Of a stretch of DNA of 64,000 bases, positions 17,201 to 24,420 are shown piece by piece. Made by a program: the position numbers and the translations under genes. Position 1 is the first letter of the stretch. Each line of letters begins with the position of its first letter. The notes beneath the pieces are model-generated. The model had not been told where the DNA came from. It made no database searches and was given only the letters and a program-made list of their open reading frames with translations. This stretch comes from Phytohabitans houttuyneae (lineage in GTDB: Bacteria > Actinomycetota > Actinomycetes > Mycobacteriales > Micromonosporaceae): assembly GCF_011764425.1 (NCBI RefSeq), contig NZ_BLPF01000001.1:4703001-4767000 (forward strand), in the 5' to 3' direction.

Positions 17201-18629
17201 CGCCGCGGGGCGCCGCCGTGACCGCCTGGTAGGCGTTGAGCCGCCCCTCGCCGAAGTTGTTGTTGTTCGCCGCGGTGCCGCCACAGCCGGTCGAGTCCAC
17301 GTCGATGGCGGCGCGGTCGAGCAGGTCGCGGGTGGCGGCCACGTCGCCGCGCAGGCTCGGCGCGGCCGACCACACAAGCGCCACCGTCCCGGTCACGTGC
17401 GGCGTCGCCATGGACGTGCCGCTGAAAGCGCCGTACCGGTCGCCGGGCAGGCTGGAGCGCACGTTCACGGCCGGGGCGCTGATGTCCGGCTTGATGCTGC
17501 CGTCCACAGTGGATGCGCCACGGCTGGACGACGTGTAGATCGCGTTGGCGATGTCGTGGCCGCCCACGCCGTACGCCATCGGCTCGTCGCCGGGGGAGCC
17601 GGCGGTGCCGCACGCCGGCCCGTCGTTGCCGATCGCGAACGTTCCGAACATGCCGGCCGCGTTCCAGGCGGTGAGGATCTGGTTGTAGAACGGGTCGTCC
17701 TGGCCGCCGCCCCACGAGTTGTTGACCACGTCGGCGTGCAGGTCGGGACGCGGGTTGGCGCCGTTCAGGTCGGTCGGCGCGATCACCCATTCGCCGGCGG
17801 CCAGCAGCGAGTCGACGGGGCAGCCGCGCGGGTCGCAGCCCTTGGCGGCGATCCACTTCGCGCCCGGGGCCACGCCGATCTGGTTGGCGCCGCCGTCGTC
17901 ACCGACTGCCGTGCCAGCCACGTGCGTGCCGTGCCCGTCATCGTCGTCGCAGGGCACGCGCGGATCGGCGCACACCTCGCCCGGGTCGAACCAGTTGTAG
18001 TTGTGGTCGAAGGAGCCGTTGCCGAGGTTGCCTCGGTACTGGTTGACCAGCGCCGGGTGGTTGAACTGCGCGCCACCGTCGATCGTCGCCACGACGATGC
18101 CCTCGCCGCGCACGCCGTACTCGCTCCACACGCGGGGCGCGCCGACCCCGTCGACGTTCCACTCCACGGCCGCCGGCTCGACCGGCTCGGCCGCTCGGGT
18201 GGGCGCGAGGAGCGGGAGCACGCGCACCGGCTCGATCCGCTCGACATCTGCCCGTGCGGCGAGAGCGTCCAGTGTGGAGCGATCCGCGGTGACCCGCAGC
18301 GCGTTGGCGACCCAGAACGAGCGGTAGTCCGCCCCGCGCGCGCCGAGCAGGGCCCGGATGCCGCTCTGGGTGCGTGCGGCCGTCCCGGTCAGCGTCCCGT
18401 ACACCTGCGCGGCCTTCGTCGAGCCGCGCTGCTTCGCGATCGCGCCGAGGTCGGCCTTCTCCCGGAGGTAGACCATGAAGCTCGCGGTGCCGCTCGCCTC
18501 CAGCGCGGCGAGCACCTCCTTGTCGATCTCCGCACCGGGCGCCGCGGCGGTCGCGACCGCTGGTCCCGACGTCACCGCCAGCACCATGGAAAGCCCCAAT
18601 GTCACCACGCCGCGCCGCATCCGAGACAT
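14289..18629 (-). CDS. Large secreted S8 (subtilisin-like) peptidase with kelch-type propeller
   Basis: This is a 1446-aa exported protein. ATG at 18629 gives a classic signal peptide (MSRMRRGVVTLGLSMVLAVT, cleaved near ATA-AAP); the longer frame to 18761 does not. An inhibitor-I9-like prodomain covers about 40-135. The S8 catalytic domain (about 165-440) has Asp184 (ATIDGG), His233 (DGHGTHVAG), oxyanion Asn in VNNSWGG and Ser406 (SGTSMATPH). Then come two carboxypeptidase-regulatory-like domains, a jellyroll-like segment (FDGTTAPPGWS), another regulatory-like domain, a run of five or six kelch-type repeats (about 1000-1260, e.g. GGKLYVIGGWEG) and a final regulatory-like domain. There is no cell-wall anchor. 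A divergent DNA-binding protein starts 187 bases away. Confidence 0.9.
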   Translation of the reverse strand: MSRMRRGVVTLGLSMVLAVTSGPAVATAAAPGAEIDKEVLAALEASGTASFMVYLREKADLGAIAKQRGSTKAAQVYGTLTGTAARTQSGIRALLGARGADYRSFWVANALRVTADRSTLDALAARADVERIEPVRVLPLLAPTRAAEPVEPAAVEWNVDGVGAPRVWSEYGVRGEGIVVATIDGGAQFNHPALVNQYRGNLGNGSFDHNYNWFDPGEVCADPRVPCDDDDGHGTHVAGTAVGDDGGANQIGVAPGAKWIAAKGCDPRGCPVDSLLAAGEWVIAPTDLNGANPRPDLHADVVNNSWGGGQDDPFYNQILTAWNAAGMFGTFAIGNDGPACGTAGSPGDEPMAYGVGGHDIANAIYTSSSRGASTVDGSIKPDISAPAVNVRSSLPGDRYGAFSGTSMATPHVTGTVALVWSAAPSLRGDVAATRDLLDRAAIDVDSTGCGGTAANNNNFGEGRLNAYQAVTAAPRGEAGRIAGQVTAAGAPLAGATVSAAGRTVTTGPDGRYALTVPAGEQQVTASKYGFRAATATVTVPASGAVTQDFALVAAPMVTVSGRVTDGSGHGWPLAATIEVAGQPGGPVRTDPVTGRYSFEVAGAATYRFTVTTRYTGYRVVTRDVAVGEADQTVDFAVIVEPGCTAAGYAPVFQEPILNEPFDGTTAPPGWSVANRTPSGGWVFQDVRGRGNLTGGSGGFAIVDSDALGSGNTQDTDLITPPLDFTAIASPFLRFNSDWRAVSTTDSADIDVSTDSGATWTNVWHQTGSRRGPRIEDVPLYQAGGSANALVRFRFRGTFAWWWEVDNVQVLNRACTPVPGGLVVGNTTDGNTGAPLADVTVSSVDAPADAGTSAPDGFYWLFSSLVGAQRFTAVRSGYQPQTKSVGVTADAATRADFALAAGRLALSTTSIDATQGYGSTRNTNVRITNTGNAPATVDLLEMGGAGFEIFGKQGAQLAERQVPGGARKERVSDGKVPLGDGTMRAAPLVEDVWGPAADYPVDIFDNSAAVLDGKVYSVGGGESGTERLAFRYDPVANTWTRLPDLPVARSQAAVAAVGGKLYVIGGWEGPGEPVAAVDVFDPATGTWSTLAGAVNPAPRAAAAVAVAGGRVYLVGGCTDGGCTDSSDLVVFDPATGTFARRQPYPHLSSYMSCGGIGGKVYCAGGSSSQSHRDAYVYSPATNAWNRLPDMPFDLWGAQYSTASGLLVIAGGIVNGLTTITNRAVAFDPSANAWQILPNTRFSRYRGAGACGVYAIGGAPVPFVGSSETDHLGGLDLCDEIGNVSWLSTDVVAFTLAPGESRTVRVTLTATAAAGVAQPGTFTARLGLRSDTPYRVPQIDVRTTVTPPVSWGKVQGTVLGTSCGGSQVGVPVTVRVNWVADPSVGYTALADTSGRYAYWVPQGRYDVVVARDGWLPESQRVRIQAGFTQTVDFLLDPSEPCPPPPSGR

Positions 18630-18816
18630 GGGCCCATGCTTGGCTGCACAGAGTGAGCGATCAATGGATTGTGTCGGGCAGTTGGTAGGCAGAAAGCGGT
18701 CGATCGGCCCGCAAGCTCTGCGGATTGCGACGTTTCGGCGACATCCAGTTGACTTCGTCAATTCCGGGGCGTTGGCTGTCTTTCACGCGACACTGTGCGC
18801 CTGGGGAGGGGATCCG

Positions 18817-19293
18817 GTGGTCAGCGGAGAGGTGCCGTTTGTCGTCTGTGTCTCGTCAGACGTGGCGGTGCGGGAGCGGGTGGTGCGCCGGCTGGACGAC
18901 TGCGGGGCGGTCGTGCTCTGCGCCGATCTGTCCGAGCTGCGGGCGATGCTCTTCCCAGCGGCCGTGGCGACACCCGTGCCGGTGCCGTCCAGCGGCCCGG
19001 TGCGCTTCGGCGAGCTCGTCGTCGACACCGCCGGCCACCTGGTGACCTGGCGGGAAAAGCCGCTGTCGCTCACCCGGCTGGAGCGCGAGCTCCTGGCCCG
19101 GCTGGCCAGCCCACCGGTGGGCGTGTGGACGTACGAGCGGCTCTTCGACACGGTGTGGGGCGGCGCCTACCTGGGCGACACCTCGATCCTCCACTCCGCC
19201 GTAAAGCGGCTGCGCCGCAAGCTGCGCGCCGCACCCGACGGCCCGTCGGTGGAGACGGTCCGCGGCGTCGGCTACCGCCTGGCAGCGGCCTGA
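18817..19293 (+). CDS. Small OmpR-type winged-helix DNA-binding protein
   Basis: This is a 158-aa protein. The C-terminal half (about 60-158) is a typical OmpR/PhoB effector domain (LVTWREKPLSLTRLERELL, YERLFDTVWGGAYLGDTSIL, VETVRGVGYRLAAA). The N-terminal 55 residues look like a shortened receiver fold (VVCVSSDVAVRERVVRRLDD) without a phosphorylatable Asp. GTG at 18817 is chosen because GGGGAGGGG lies 4-12 bases upstream; more upstream starts would include sequence without receiver similarity. It is divergent from the secreted protease and may control it (inference). Confidence 0.75.
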   Translation: MVSGEVPFVVCVSSDVAVRERVVRRLDDCGAVVLCADLSELRAMLFPAAVATPVPVPSSGPVRFGELVVDTAGHLVTWREKPLSLTRLERELLARLASPPVGVWTYERLFDTVWGGAYLGDTSILHSAVKRLRRKLRAAPDGPSVETVRGVGYRLAAA

Positions 19294-19353
19294 CGCCGGA
19301 CACCGCCTCAGCCCGGCAGGCACCGGCCAGCCGCCGCCTGGCACCATGGCCGG

Positions 19354-20250
19354 GTGACCGAACCCGGAGGCGCTGCGAGCGTGCCGCCTTTGGCGCCGCA
19401 CGAGCGAGTTGGCGCGGCGGCGCCGCCCCCGAGCCCACCGAGCCGTCGTGGCCACTGGCTCCTGGTGGTCGCCGTGGCCTGGGCCGTGGCGATCGGTGTC
19501 CTGGCGTATGTCTCGGTCCGGAACGACCCACCCACCGTCCGCGACCAGCGCACCACCGGCGAGGCAAGGCCGCTGGTCGACCGCGCGGTGGGCGAGCTGG
19601 CCGTCGCCGCCGGCTCCGACGCGGTGCTCTCCATCTCCGGGTACGAGGTGACCGGCGGCTGCCGCATCACCCCGCTGCGCTCGGGGGAGACGCTGGAGCG
19701 GGACGTGACGATCTACACGAGCCAGACCGACGGGCCGGCCCTGCTCGATCGGATCGCGGACCGGCTCCCAAGCTCGTACGAGGCGGGTGTCCGGCACGGC
19801 CAGGAGCACGACACGCTGCGCGCCGACGCCGGCGAGTTCGTCTCGGTGCGCGGCGGGGTCACCGCACCCGGCGTCGTGATCCTCACGGTCGGCACCGGCT
19901 GCCGCCCGCCCGCCCCGCTCGGCGTCGAGGCGCCCGCGCCCACCGACGAGGACCGCCGGATCGCCGACCGCATGCTGGTGGCGCTGGGCGGCACGCTCGA
20001 CGGCGTCGCAGTGGCCGAGGCGCCCTGCCCGACCGGCGGCACCGTGCGCACGGTCCGCGCCGAGGGCTCCCGCTCCGGCGCGGGCAAGCCGCTGCGCGAG
20101 GTGCTGGTGCCGCTGTTCGGTAGCGCGCAGGCCGGTCCAGCCCTGCTGGACACCACCGACCGGTACGCCTATCGCGCAGACGAGGCCCAGGTCGCCGTCG
20201 ACGCCGGCGCCGAGGGTGCGCTCGACGCCACGCTGACCACTCCCTGCTAG
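19354..20250 (+). CDS. Membrane-anchored protein of unknown function
   Basis: This 298-aa protein has a Pro-rich cytoplasmic head, one transmembrane helix (about 34-53) and an extracytoplasmic region of 245 aa. I do not recognise the family. The outer part contains Cys pairs that could form disulfides (GGCRIT, GTGCRPP, APCPTGG, TTPC) and an alpha/beta pattern. The start codon GTG 19354 is followed by a stretch (19386-19420, encoding PLAPHERVGAAAP) that is a dispersed repeat also found near 52 kb, so the first 25 residues may be element-derived. The last four bases overlap the convergent DsrE-like gene. Confidence 0.7.
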   Translation: MTEPGGAASVPPLAPHERVGAAAPPPSPPSRRGHWLLVVAVAWAVAIGVLAYVSVRNDPPTVRDQRTTGEARPLVDRAVGELAVAAGSDAVLSISGYEVTGGCRITPLRSGETLERDVTIYTSQTDGPALLDRIADRLPSSYEAGVRHGQEHDTLRADAGEFVSVRGGVTAPGVVILTVGTGCRPPAPLGVEAPAPTDEDRRIADRMLVALGGTLDGVAVAEAPCPTGGTVRTVRAEGSRSGAGKPLREVLVPLFGSAQAGPALLDTTDRYAYRADEAQVAVDAGAEGALDATLTTPC

Positions 20251-20621
20251 TAAACGAGTGCCTGTGCGCCCTCGGCCAGTGACTCCTCGACGAACAGCGC
20301 CGCGCCCGCGATCCGTACGCCCGAAAGCACGTCCACCTCGGTGATCTCGCGGCGGGCGGCGCACTGGGTGCACAGCGTGACCCGGCCGCCGGCGAGCACC
20401 GCGTCCAGCAGGTCCCGCAGAGGTGCCGAGTGCGGCAGCGAAAACTCCGCGGCGCGACCGGGCAGCGCGAACCAGGCCGACTCGCCGGTCAGCCACAGCG
20501 AAACGTCGACCCCGGCGGCGACCGCGGTCGCGGCCACGGTGAAGGCTTGCGCGCACCTCTCGGGCGCATCGAGACCGGCGGTTACCTTGACGACCAGAGA
20601 ACGAGCCACGTCCGCCAGCAT
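20247..20621 (-). CDS. DsrE/DsrF-like family protein
   Basis: This 124-aa cytoplasmic protein has a DsrE-like alpha/beta fold: a strand SLVVKVTAGLD followed by ERCAQAF, SLWLTGESAWFAL and CTQCAARREI. The CxxC-like pair in CTQC is where sulfur-relay members carry their reactive cysteine, so thiol or persulfide chemistry is possible, though many members are uncharacterised. ATG at 20621 lies 14 bases from the divergent start of a 34-aa membrane peptide, so the two share a very compact promoter region. Confidence 0.75.
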   Translation of the reverse strand: MLADVARSLVVKVTAGLDAPERCAQAFTVAATAVAAGVDVSLWLTGESAWFALPGRAAEFSLPHSAPLRDLLDAVLAGGRVTLCTQCAARREITEVDVLSGVRIAGAALFVEESLAEGAQALVY

Positions 20622-20635
20622 AGGATTGCTCCGTC

Positions 20636-20740
20636 ATGGTTACCGAGATCGGGTTTGTCAGCCTGCTGGTTGCGGGCTTCGGCCTGCTCGCCGGTGGCCT
20701 GGTCTATCTGGCCGTGCGCATCTCAAGAGGACGCTGGTGA
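20636..20740 (+). CDS. 34-aa single-pass membrane peptide
   Basis: ATG 20636 opens a 34-aa frame with one hydrophobic helix (VSLLVAGFGLLAGGLVYLAV) and a basic tail RISRGRW. The TGA at 20738-20740 overlaps the GTG of the nitrobindin-like gene as GTGA, and the helix has no polar interruption, both of which favour a real gene. It could be a small membrane partner or a translational leader; the function is unknown. Confidence 0.65.
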   Translation: MVTEIGFVSLLVAGFGLLAGGLVYLAVRISRGRW

Positions 20741-21327
20741 CTGACAACCCGCTCGGACCCCCGCCCTGGCTCAACGCACCGCCGGTTGATCCGTACCCGT
20801 TCGAGGACACCCACGACCTGCGTGTGGGGCCCGACCTGCACCCCGCGCTGCTGGCCCTGCTGCCGTACATCGGCGAGTGGCGGGGACGCGGCAAGGGCGG
20901 CTACCCGACGATCGAAGACTTCGACTACGGGCAGGAGATCCGGATCAGCCACGACGGCCGGCCGTTCCTGCACTACCAGTCGCGCGCGTGGATCCTCGAC
21001 GAGGAGAGCAAGCCGGTGCGCCCGGCGATGCGCGAGGTCGGGTGGCTGCGCCCGGTGCTGGAAGATGGCCGCGCGACCGACGAGGTCGAGGCTCTGATCA
21101 CCAACCCGACCGGGATCATGGAGCTGTACCTGGGCCGGGTCAACGGCACCCAGCTGGAGATGGCCACCGACGCGGTGCTGCGCACCTCCACCGCCAAGGA
21201 GGTCACCGCCGGCCACCGGCTCTACGGCATCGTCGAGGGCGCGCTGCTCTACGCGCAGGACATGGCCGCGGTCGGCCACGGCCTGACGCCGCACCTCTCG
21301 GCGCGCCTCATCCGGGTGGGCGGCTGA
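20737..21327 (+). CDS. Nitrobindin-like heme-binding beta-barrel (FABP family) protein
   Basis: This is a 196-aa protein of the nitrobindin / THAP4-C family, all-beta ferric-heme proteins that bind nitric oxide and isomerise peroxynitrite. The signature G-x-W-x-G-x-G is GEWRGRGKGGYPTIEDF (about residue 46), and the C-terminal GHRLYGIVEGALLYAQDMA contains the His expected as heme ligand. The start at GTG 20737 is coupled to the upstream membrane peptide. The 3' end overlaps the convergent PLP-enzyme gene by 20 bases. Fur is encoded nearby, which suits a heme or iron context (inference). Confidence 0.88.
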   Translation: MTDNPLGPPPWLNAPPVDPYPFEDTHDLRVGPDLHPALLALLPYIGEWRGRGKGGYPTIEDFDYGQEIRISHDGRPFLHYQSRAWILDEESKPVRPAMREVGWLRPVLEDGRATDEVEALITNPTGIMELYLGRVNGTQLEMATDAVLRTSTAKEVTAGHRLYGIVEGALLYAQDMAAVGHGLTPHLSARLIRVGG

Positions 21328-22075
21328 CCAGCGACCGCAGCCGCTCGGTGTGCAGCGACGGCAGCAGCTCGACGCCGTCCAGCACCCGTATTTCGGCGAG
21401 CCCGCGCACGGACGACGCCAGCCATGCGCCGTCCGTGGCGAGCAGGTCCTCCGGGGTGATCATGCGATGTGCCGCCCGCCAGCCCTGGGCCGGTGCCTGA
21501 CCCAGCAGCCAGGCCGCGGTCACGCCGGGCAGCACTCCGGCCGACGGCGGCACTGTGCAGAGGGTCTCGCCGTCGAGCCAGACGAGGCTGGCCGTCGGCC
21601 CCTCCAGCGCGTACCCGTCGGGTGAGACCCACAGCGCGTCGTCCACCCCGCTCGCGGCGACCTGGCGGCGCGCGATGAGGCTCGGCCCGTACGACAGCGA
21701 CTTGATCGGCAGCCCGGACGAGGCGGGCAGCGTGCGCACGCGCAGCGAGAGCACCCGCGGCGGCACCGGGCTGATCGTGCAGAACGCGGTCATCGGGGTA
21801 CACACCAGCCGCAGCGCGCCCTCGACCTCGGCCGGCCACTGCGCGCACGCCGCGAGGACGAAGTCGGCCAGGCTCGTGGGCACCGCCATCCCGAGTGCCG
21901 GGGCCGAGGCGGTGAGGCGGTCCAGATGTTCGTCGAGCAGCCATGGCCGCCCGTCCCGCACGAGCATGGTCTCGAAAAGTCCTTCGCCGAGGACACCGGG
22001 GTCGTCGGCGCGCATGACCGGCGTGCCGGTGGGGACCACGCCCCGGCCCAGCACGGCGACGAGGGAAGCCTGCAC
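21308..22075 (-). CDS. Class IV PLP enzyme, aminodeoxychorismate lyase-like
   Basis: This 255-aa protein is a fold-type IV PLP enzyme related to PabC (4-amino-4-deoxychorismate lyase, p-aminobenzoate synthesis) and branched-chain or D-amino acid aminotransferases. The N-terminal GLFETMLVRDGRPWLLDEHLDRL is typical, the PLP lysine is in LPIKSLSYG (about residue 148) and the phosphate-binding end lies in GVLPGVTAAWLL. Length and the EGPTASL motif fit PabC better than IlvE, which usually exceeds 290 aa. GTG at 22075 is used. It is divergent from fur with only 17 bases between starts. Confidence 0.78.
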   Translation of the reverse strand: MQASLVAVLGRGVVPTGTPVMRADDPGVLGEGLFETMLVRDGRPWLLDEHLDRLTASAPALGMAVPTSLADFVLAACAQWPAEVEGALRLVCTPMTAFCTISPVPPRVLSLRVRTLPASSGLPIKSLSYGPSLIARRQVAASGVDDALWVSPDGYALEGPTASLVWLDGETLCTVPPSAGVLPGVTAAWLLGQAPAQGWRAAHRMITPEDLLATDGAWLASSVRGLAEIRVLDGVELLPSLHTERLRSLVSRPPG

Positions 22076-22092
22076 CGCACTATTATCGGGCG

Positions 22093-22515
22093 GTGTCGGA
22101 AACGTCCCTCCCGGACATCCTGCGAGCCCGTGGGCTGCGGCTGACCGCCCAGCGTCAGCTGGTGCTGGAGGCCGTGCACGAGCTCGGCCATGCCACGCCC
22201 GAGCAGCTGCACACCGCCGTGCGCGAGGTGGCCGCCGGCGTGAACATCACCACGATCTACCGCACCTTGGAATTACTTGAGGACCTCGGGCTGGTTACCC
22301 ATACGCACCTGTCGCACGGGTCACCGACGTACCACCCGGTGGGCGAGGACCAGCACGCTCACCTCGTCTGCCGGGGCTGCGGTGCGGTGAGCGAGATCGA
22401 GCCGGAGGTGCTCGCGCCGCTGGCCCGTGACCTGGCCAGGGAGCGCGGGTTCCAGCTGGACATCGGTCACGTGGCACTGTTCGGCACCTGCGGGGATTGT
22501 GGGGACGCGAAATGA
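22093..22515 (+). CDS. fur: Fur-family metal-dependent repressor
   Basis: This 140-aa regulator has an N-terminal winged helix (RGLRLTAQRQLVLEAV, NITTIYRTLELLEDLGLV) and a C-terminal metal-binding dimerisation domain (DQHAHLVCRGCGAVSEI). The structural Zn site is present as CxxC at CRGC and CGDC at the end. The metal sensed (Fe, Zn or other) cannot be decided from sequence. GTG 22093 lies six bases after TATTAT, suggesting leaderless transcription. Its stop overlaps the ygfZ start (ATGA), linking iron control to an Fe-S maturation factor. Confidence 0.9.
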   Translation: MSETSLPDILRARGLRLTAQRQLVLEAVHELGHATPEQLHTAVREVAAGVNITTIYRTLELLEDLGLVTHTHLSHGSPTYHPVGEDQHAHLVCRGCGAVSEIEPEVLAPLARDLARERGFQLDIGHVALFGTCGDCGDAK

Positions 22516-23570
22516 TCGACACAGCCGGGGCGGTAGCCATCGAGGCGTTGGAGCCGGAGTCGCGGGACGCCGGCGTGGCGGCGCACTACGGCGACCCGAT
22601 GCGCGAGCAGCGCACGCTCGCCACCGAGGTGGGCCTGGTCGACCGCTCGCACCGGGGCGTCGTCGCCGTGCCGGGGCCGGAGCGGGCCAGCTGGCTGCAC
22701 AGCATCACCACCCAGCACCTCGCCGACCTCCGCGCCGGCCAGGGCACCGAGCTGCTCGTCCTCTCTCCGCACGGCCACGTCGAGCATCACGCCCAGGTCG
22801 CCGAGGACGGCACCACCACCTGGCTGGACACCGAGCCGGGCGCGGCGGGCGAGCTGCTCACGTTCCTGGACAAGATGCGCTTCCTCACCCGGGTCGAGCC
22901 GCGCGACGCCACCGCCGAGCTCGTGGTGCTCACGCTCGTCGGCCCCCGCGCCGGCGAAGTCGTCCCCGGCCTCAAGGAGCCCGAGGTCCGCGCGGTGCCG
23001 GGCCCGAAGTTCACCGCCGGCTCCGTGCCGGCCACACCCACGACGGTGTACGACGTACGTGTCCTGCCCGAGGGAGGGTTCGCCCGCCGCGGTCACATCG
23101 GCATCGACCTGGTGGTGCCCCGCGCGTCCGTCGGTGACGTCATCGAGCGGCTCGGTGTGCCGCTCGCCGGCCTGTGGGCGTACGAGGCGATGCGCGTCGC
23201 CGCCCGGGTGCCGAGGCTGGGCCTGGAGACCGACCACCGCACGATCCCAGCCGAGATCGACCTGCTCGCGCCCGCGGTCCACCTCGACAAGGGCTGCTAC
23301 CGGGGCCAGGAGACCGTCGCCCGGGTGCACAACCTGGGGCGGCCGCCGCGACGGCTCGTACTCCTCCATCTCGATGGCGTGGTCACCGACCAGCCGCCGG
23401 CGCCGGGCACGGCCGTGACCAACGACGAGGGGCGCGCGGTGGGCTTTGTCGGCACCGCCCTGCGCCACTTCGAGCTCGGCATGGTCGCGCTCGCGGTGCT
23501 GAAGCGAAACGTGCCCGACGACGCGGTCCTGCGGATCGGGGAATCGGTCGCGGCAATCGACTTAGAGTGA
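22512..23570 (+). CDS. ygfZ: Folate-binding protein YgfZ (Fe-S cluster maturation)
   Basis: This 352-aa member of the YgfZ/GcvT family uses tetrahydrofolate to support repair or assembly of Fe-S enzymes. The diagnostic C-terminal motif KGCYRGQE (about residue 260) with its essential Cys is intact, and the GcvT-like barrel begins with LVDRSHRGVVAVPGPER. It is shifted 4 bases into the fur gene, so translation is coupled. The protein is about 25 residues longer than E. coli YgfZ, with a longer N-terminus. Confidence 0.92.
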   Translation: MIDTAGAVAIEALEPESRDAGVAAHYGDPMREQRTLATEVGLVDRSHRGVVAVPGPERASWLHSITTQHLADLRAGQGTELLVLSPHGHVEHHAQVAEDGTTTWLDTEPGAAGELLTFLDKMRFLTRVEPRDATAELVVLTLVGPRAGEVVPGLKEPEVRAVPGPKFTAGSVPATPTTVYDVRVLPEGGFARRGHIGIDLVVPRASVGDVIERLGVPLAGLWAYEAMRVAARVPRLGLETDHRTIPAEIDLLAPAVHLDKGCYRGQETVARVHNLGRPPRRLVLLHLDGVVTDQPPAPGTAVTNDEGRAVGFVGTALRHFELGMVALAVLKRNVPDDAVLRIGESVAAIDLE

Positions 23571-23574
23571 GCGG

Positions 23575-24420
23575 ATGACGGGAACCCTGATCACGGTCGC
23601 GCCGACCGGCGCGGAGTCGTCAAAGGCGGATGTTCCGGCGCTGCCAGTGACCCTGGATGAGCTGGTGAGCACCGCAAAGGAGTGCGAGGCGCTCGGCGCC
23701 GGCGTGGTGCACGTACACATCCGGGACGGCGAGGCGCGGCCCACGCTCGATCCGGGGCGCCTGCGGGAGACGGTGGCGGCGCTGCGCCAGAGCACCGACC
23801 TGATCGTGCAGCTCTCCTCCGGCGGTGCCGTGACCGACCCGGAGGCCGACCGGCTCGCCGTGCTCGACGCCGGACCGGACATGGCCTCCTGCACGATGGG
23901 CACCGTCAACTTCGGCGACGACGTCTTCATGAACCGCTGGGAGTTCATCGTCGAGCTGCACACCCGCATGCGCGAGCGGGGCATCGTGCCGGAGTACGAG
24001 ATCTTCGACCTCGGCCACCTCACCACGCTGGCGCGGCTGCTCGACAAGCACGGCCTGCCCGCCGGCGACCACGTGCACGTCGACCTCGTGATGGGCGTGC
24101 CCGGCGGGATGCCCGGTACGGCCGAGGCCCTCGTCGCCTGCCGCCAGGCGATGCGCGACCTGCCGGAGGGCACCACGTTTTCCGCCACCGGCATCGGGCG
24201 TTCCACGATCCCGGTCATGCTCGCCTCGCTCTCGGCCGGCGGCCACCTGCGGGTGGGGATGGAAGACACGGTCACGTACGCCAAGGGCCGCCCCGTCGAG
24301 TCCAACATGCAGCTCGTGGCCCGCGCCGTCGGCTTCGCCCAGCTCGCCCAGCGGCCGCCGCTGACCACCACGCAGGCGCGGGCCTTCCTCGGCGTACCCG
24401 TGCGGGGCGTGCCGGCGTGA
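23575..24420 (+). CDS. BKACE / DUF849 family beta-keto acid cleavage enzyme
   Basis: This 281-aa TIM-barrel protein is of the 3-keto-5-aminohexanoate cleavage enzyme family, which condenses a beta-keto acid with acetyl-CoA to give acetoacetate and a CoA ester. Zn ligands are visible in VVHVHIRD (two His) and the conserved glutamate follows in VPEYEIFDLGH. The substrate specificity varies widely in this family and cannot be assigned. It starts four bases after ygfZ and overlaps the asparaginase gene by four, forming one operon fur-ygfZ-BKACE-asparaginase. Confidence 0.88.
   Translation: MTGTLITVAPTGAESSKADVPALPVTLDELVSTAKECEALGAGVVHVHIRDGEARPTLDPGRLRETVAALRQSTDLIVQLSSGGAVTDPEADRLAVLDAGPDMASCTMGTVNFGDDVFMNRWEFIVELHTRMRERGIVPEYEIFDLGHLTTLARLLDKHGLPAGDHVHVDLVMGVPGGMPGTAEALVACRQAMRDLPEGTTFSATGIGRSTIPVMLASLSAGGHLRVGMEDTVTYAKGRPVESNMQLVARAVGFAQLAQRPPLTTTQARAFLGVPVRGVPA

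Noticed and set aside
15195-18656. 1153-codon open frame on the plus strand opposite the S8 peptidase
   Set aside because: Arg/Ala/Gly/Val-rich with no domains; it is the antisense shadow of a protein with complete catalytic motifs, usual at this GC content.
18475-18816. Earlier start for the winged-helix protein
   Set aside because: The extra segment has no receiver similarity and runs into the protease promoter; GTG 18817 has a good ribosome-binding site.
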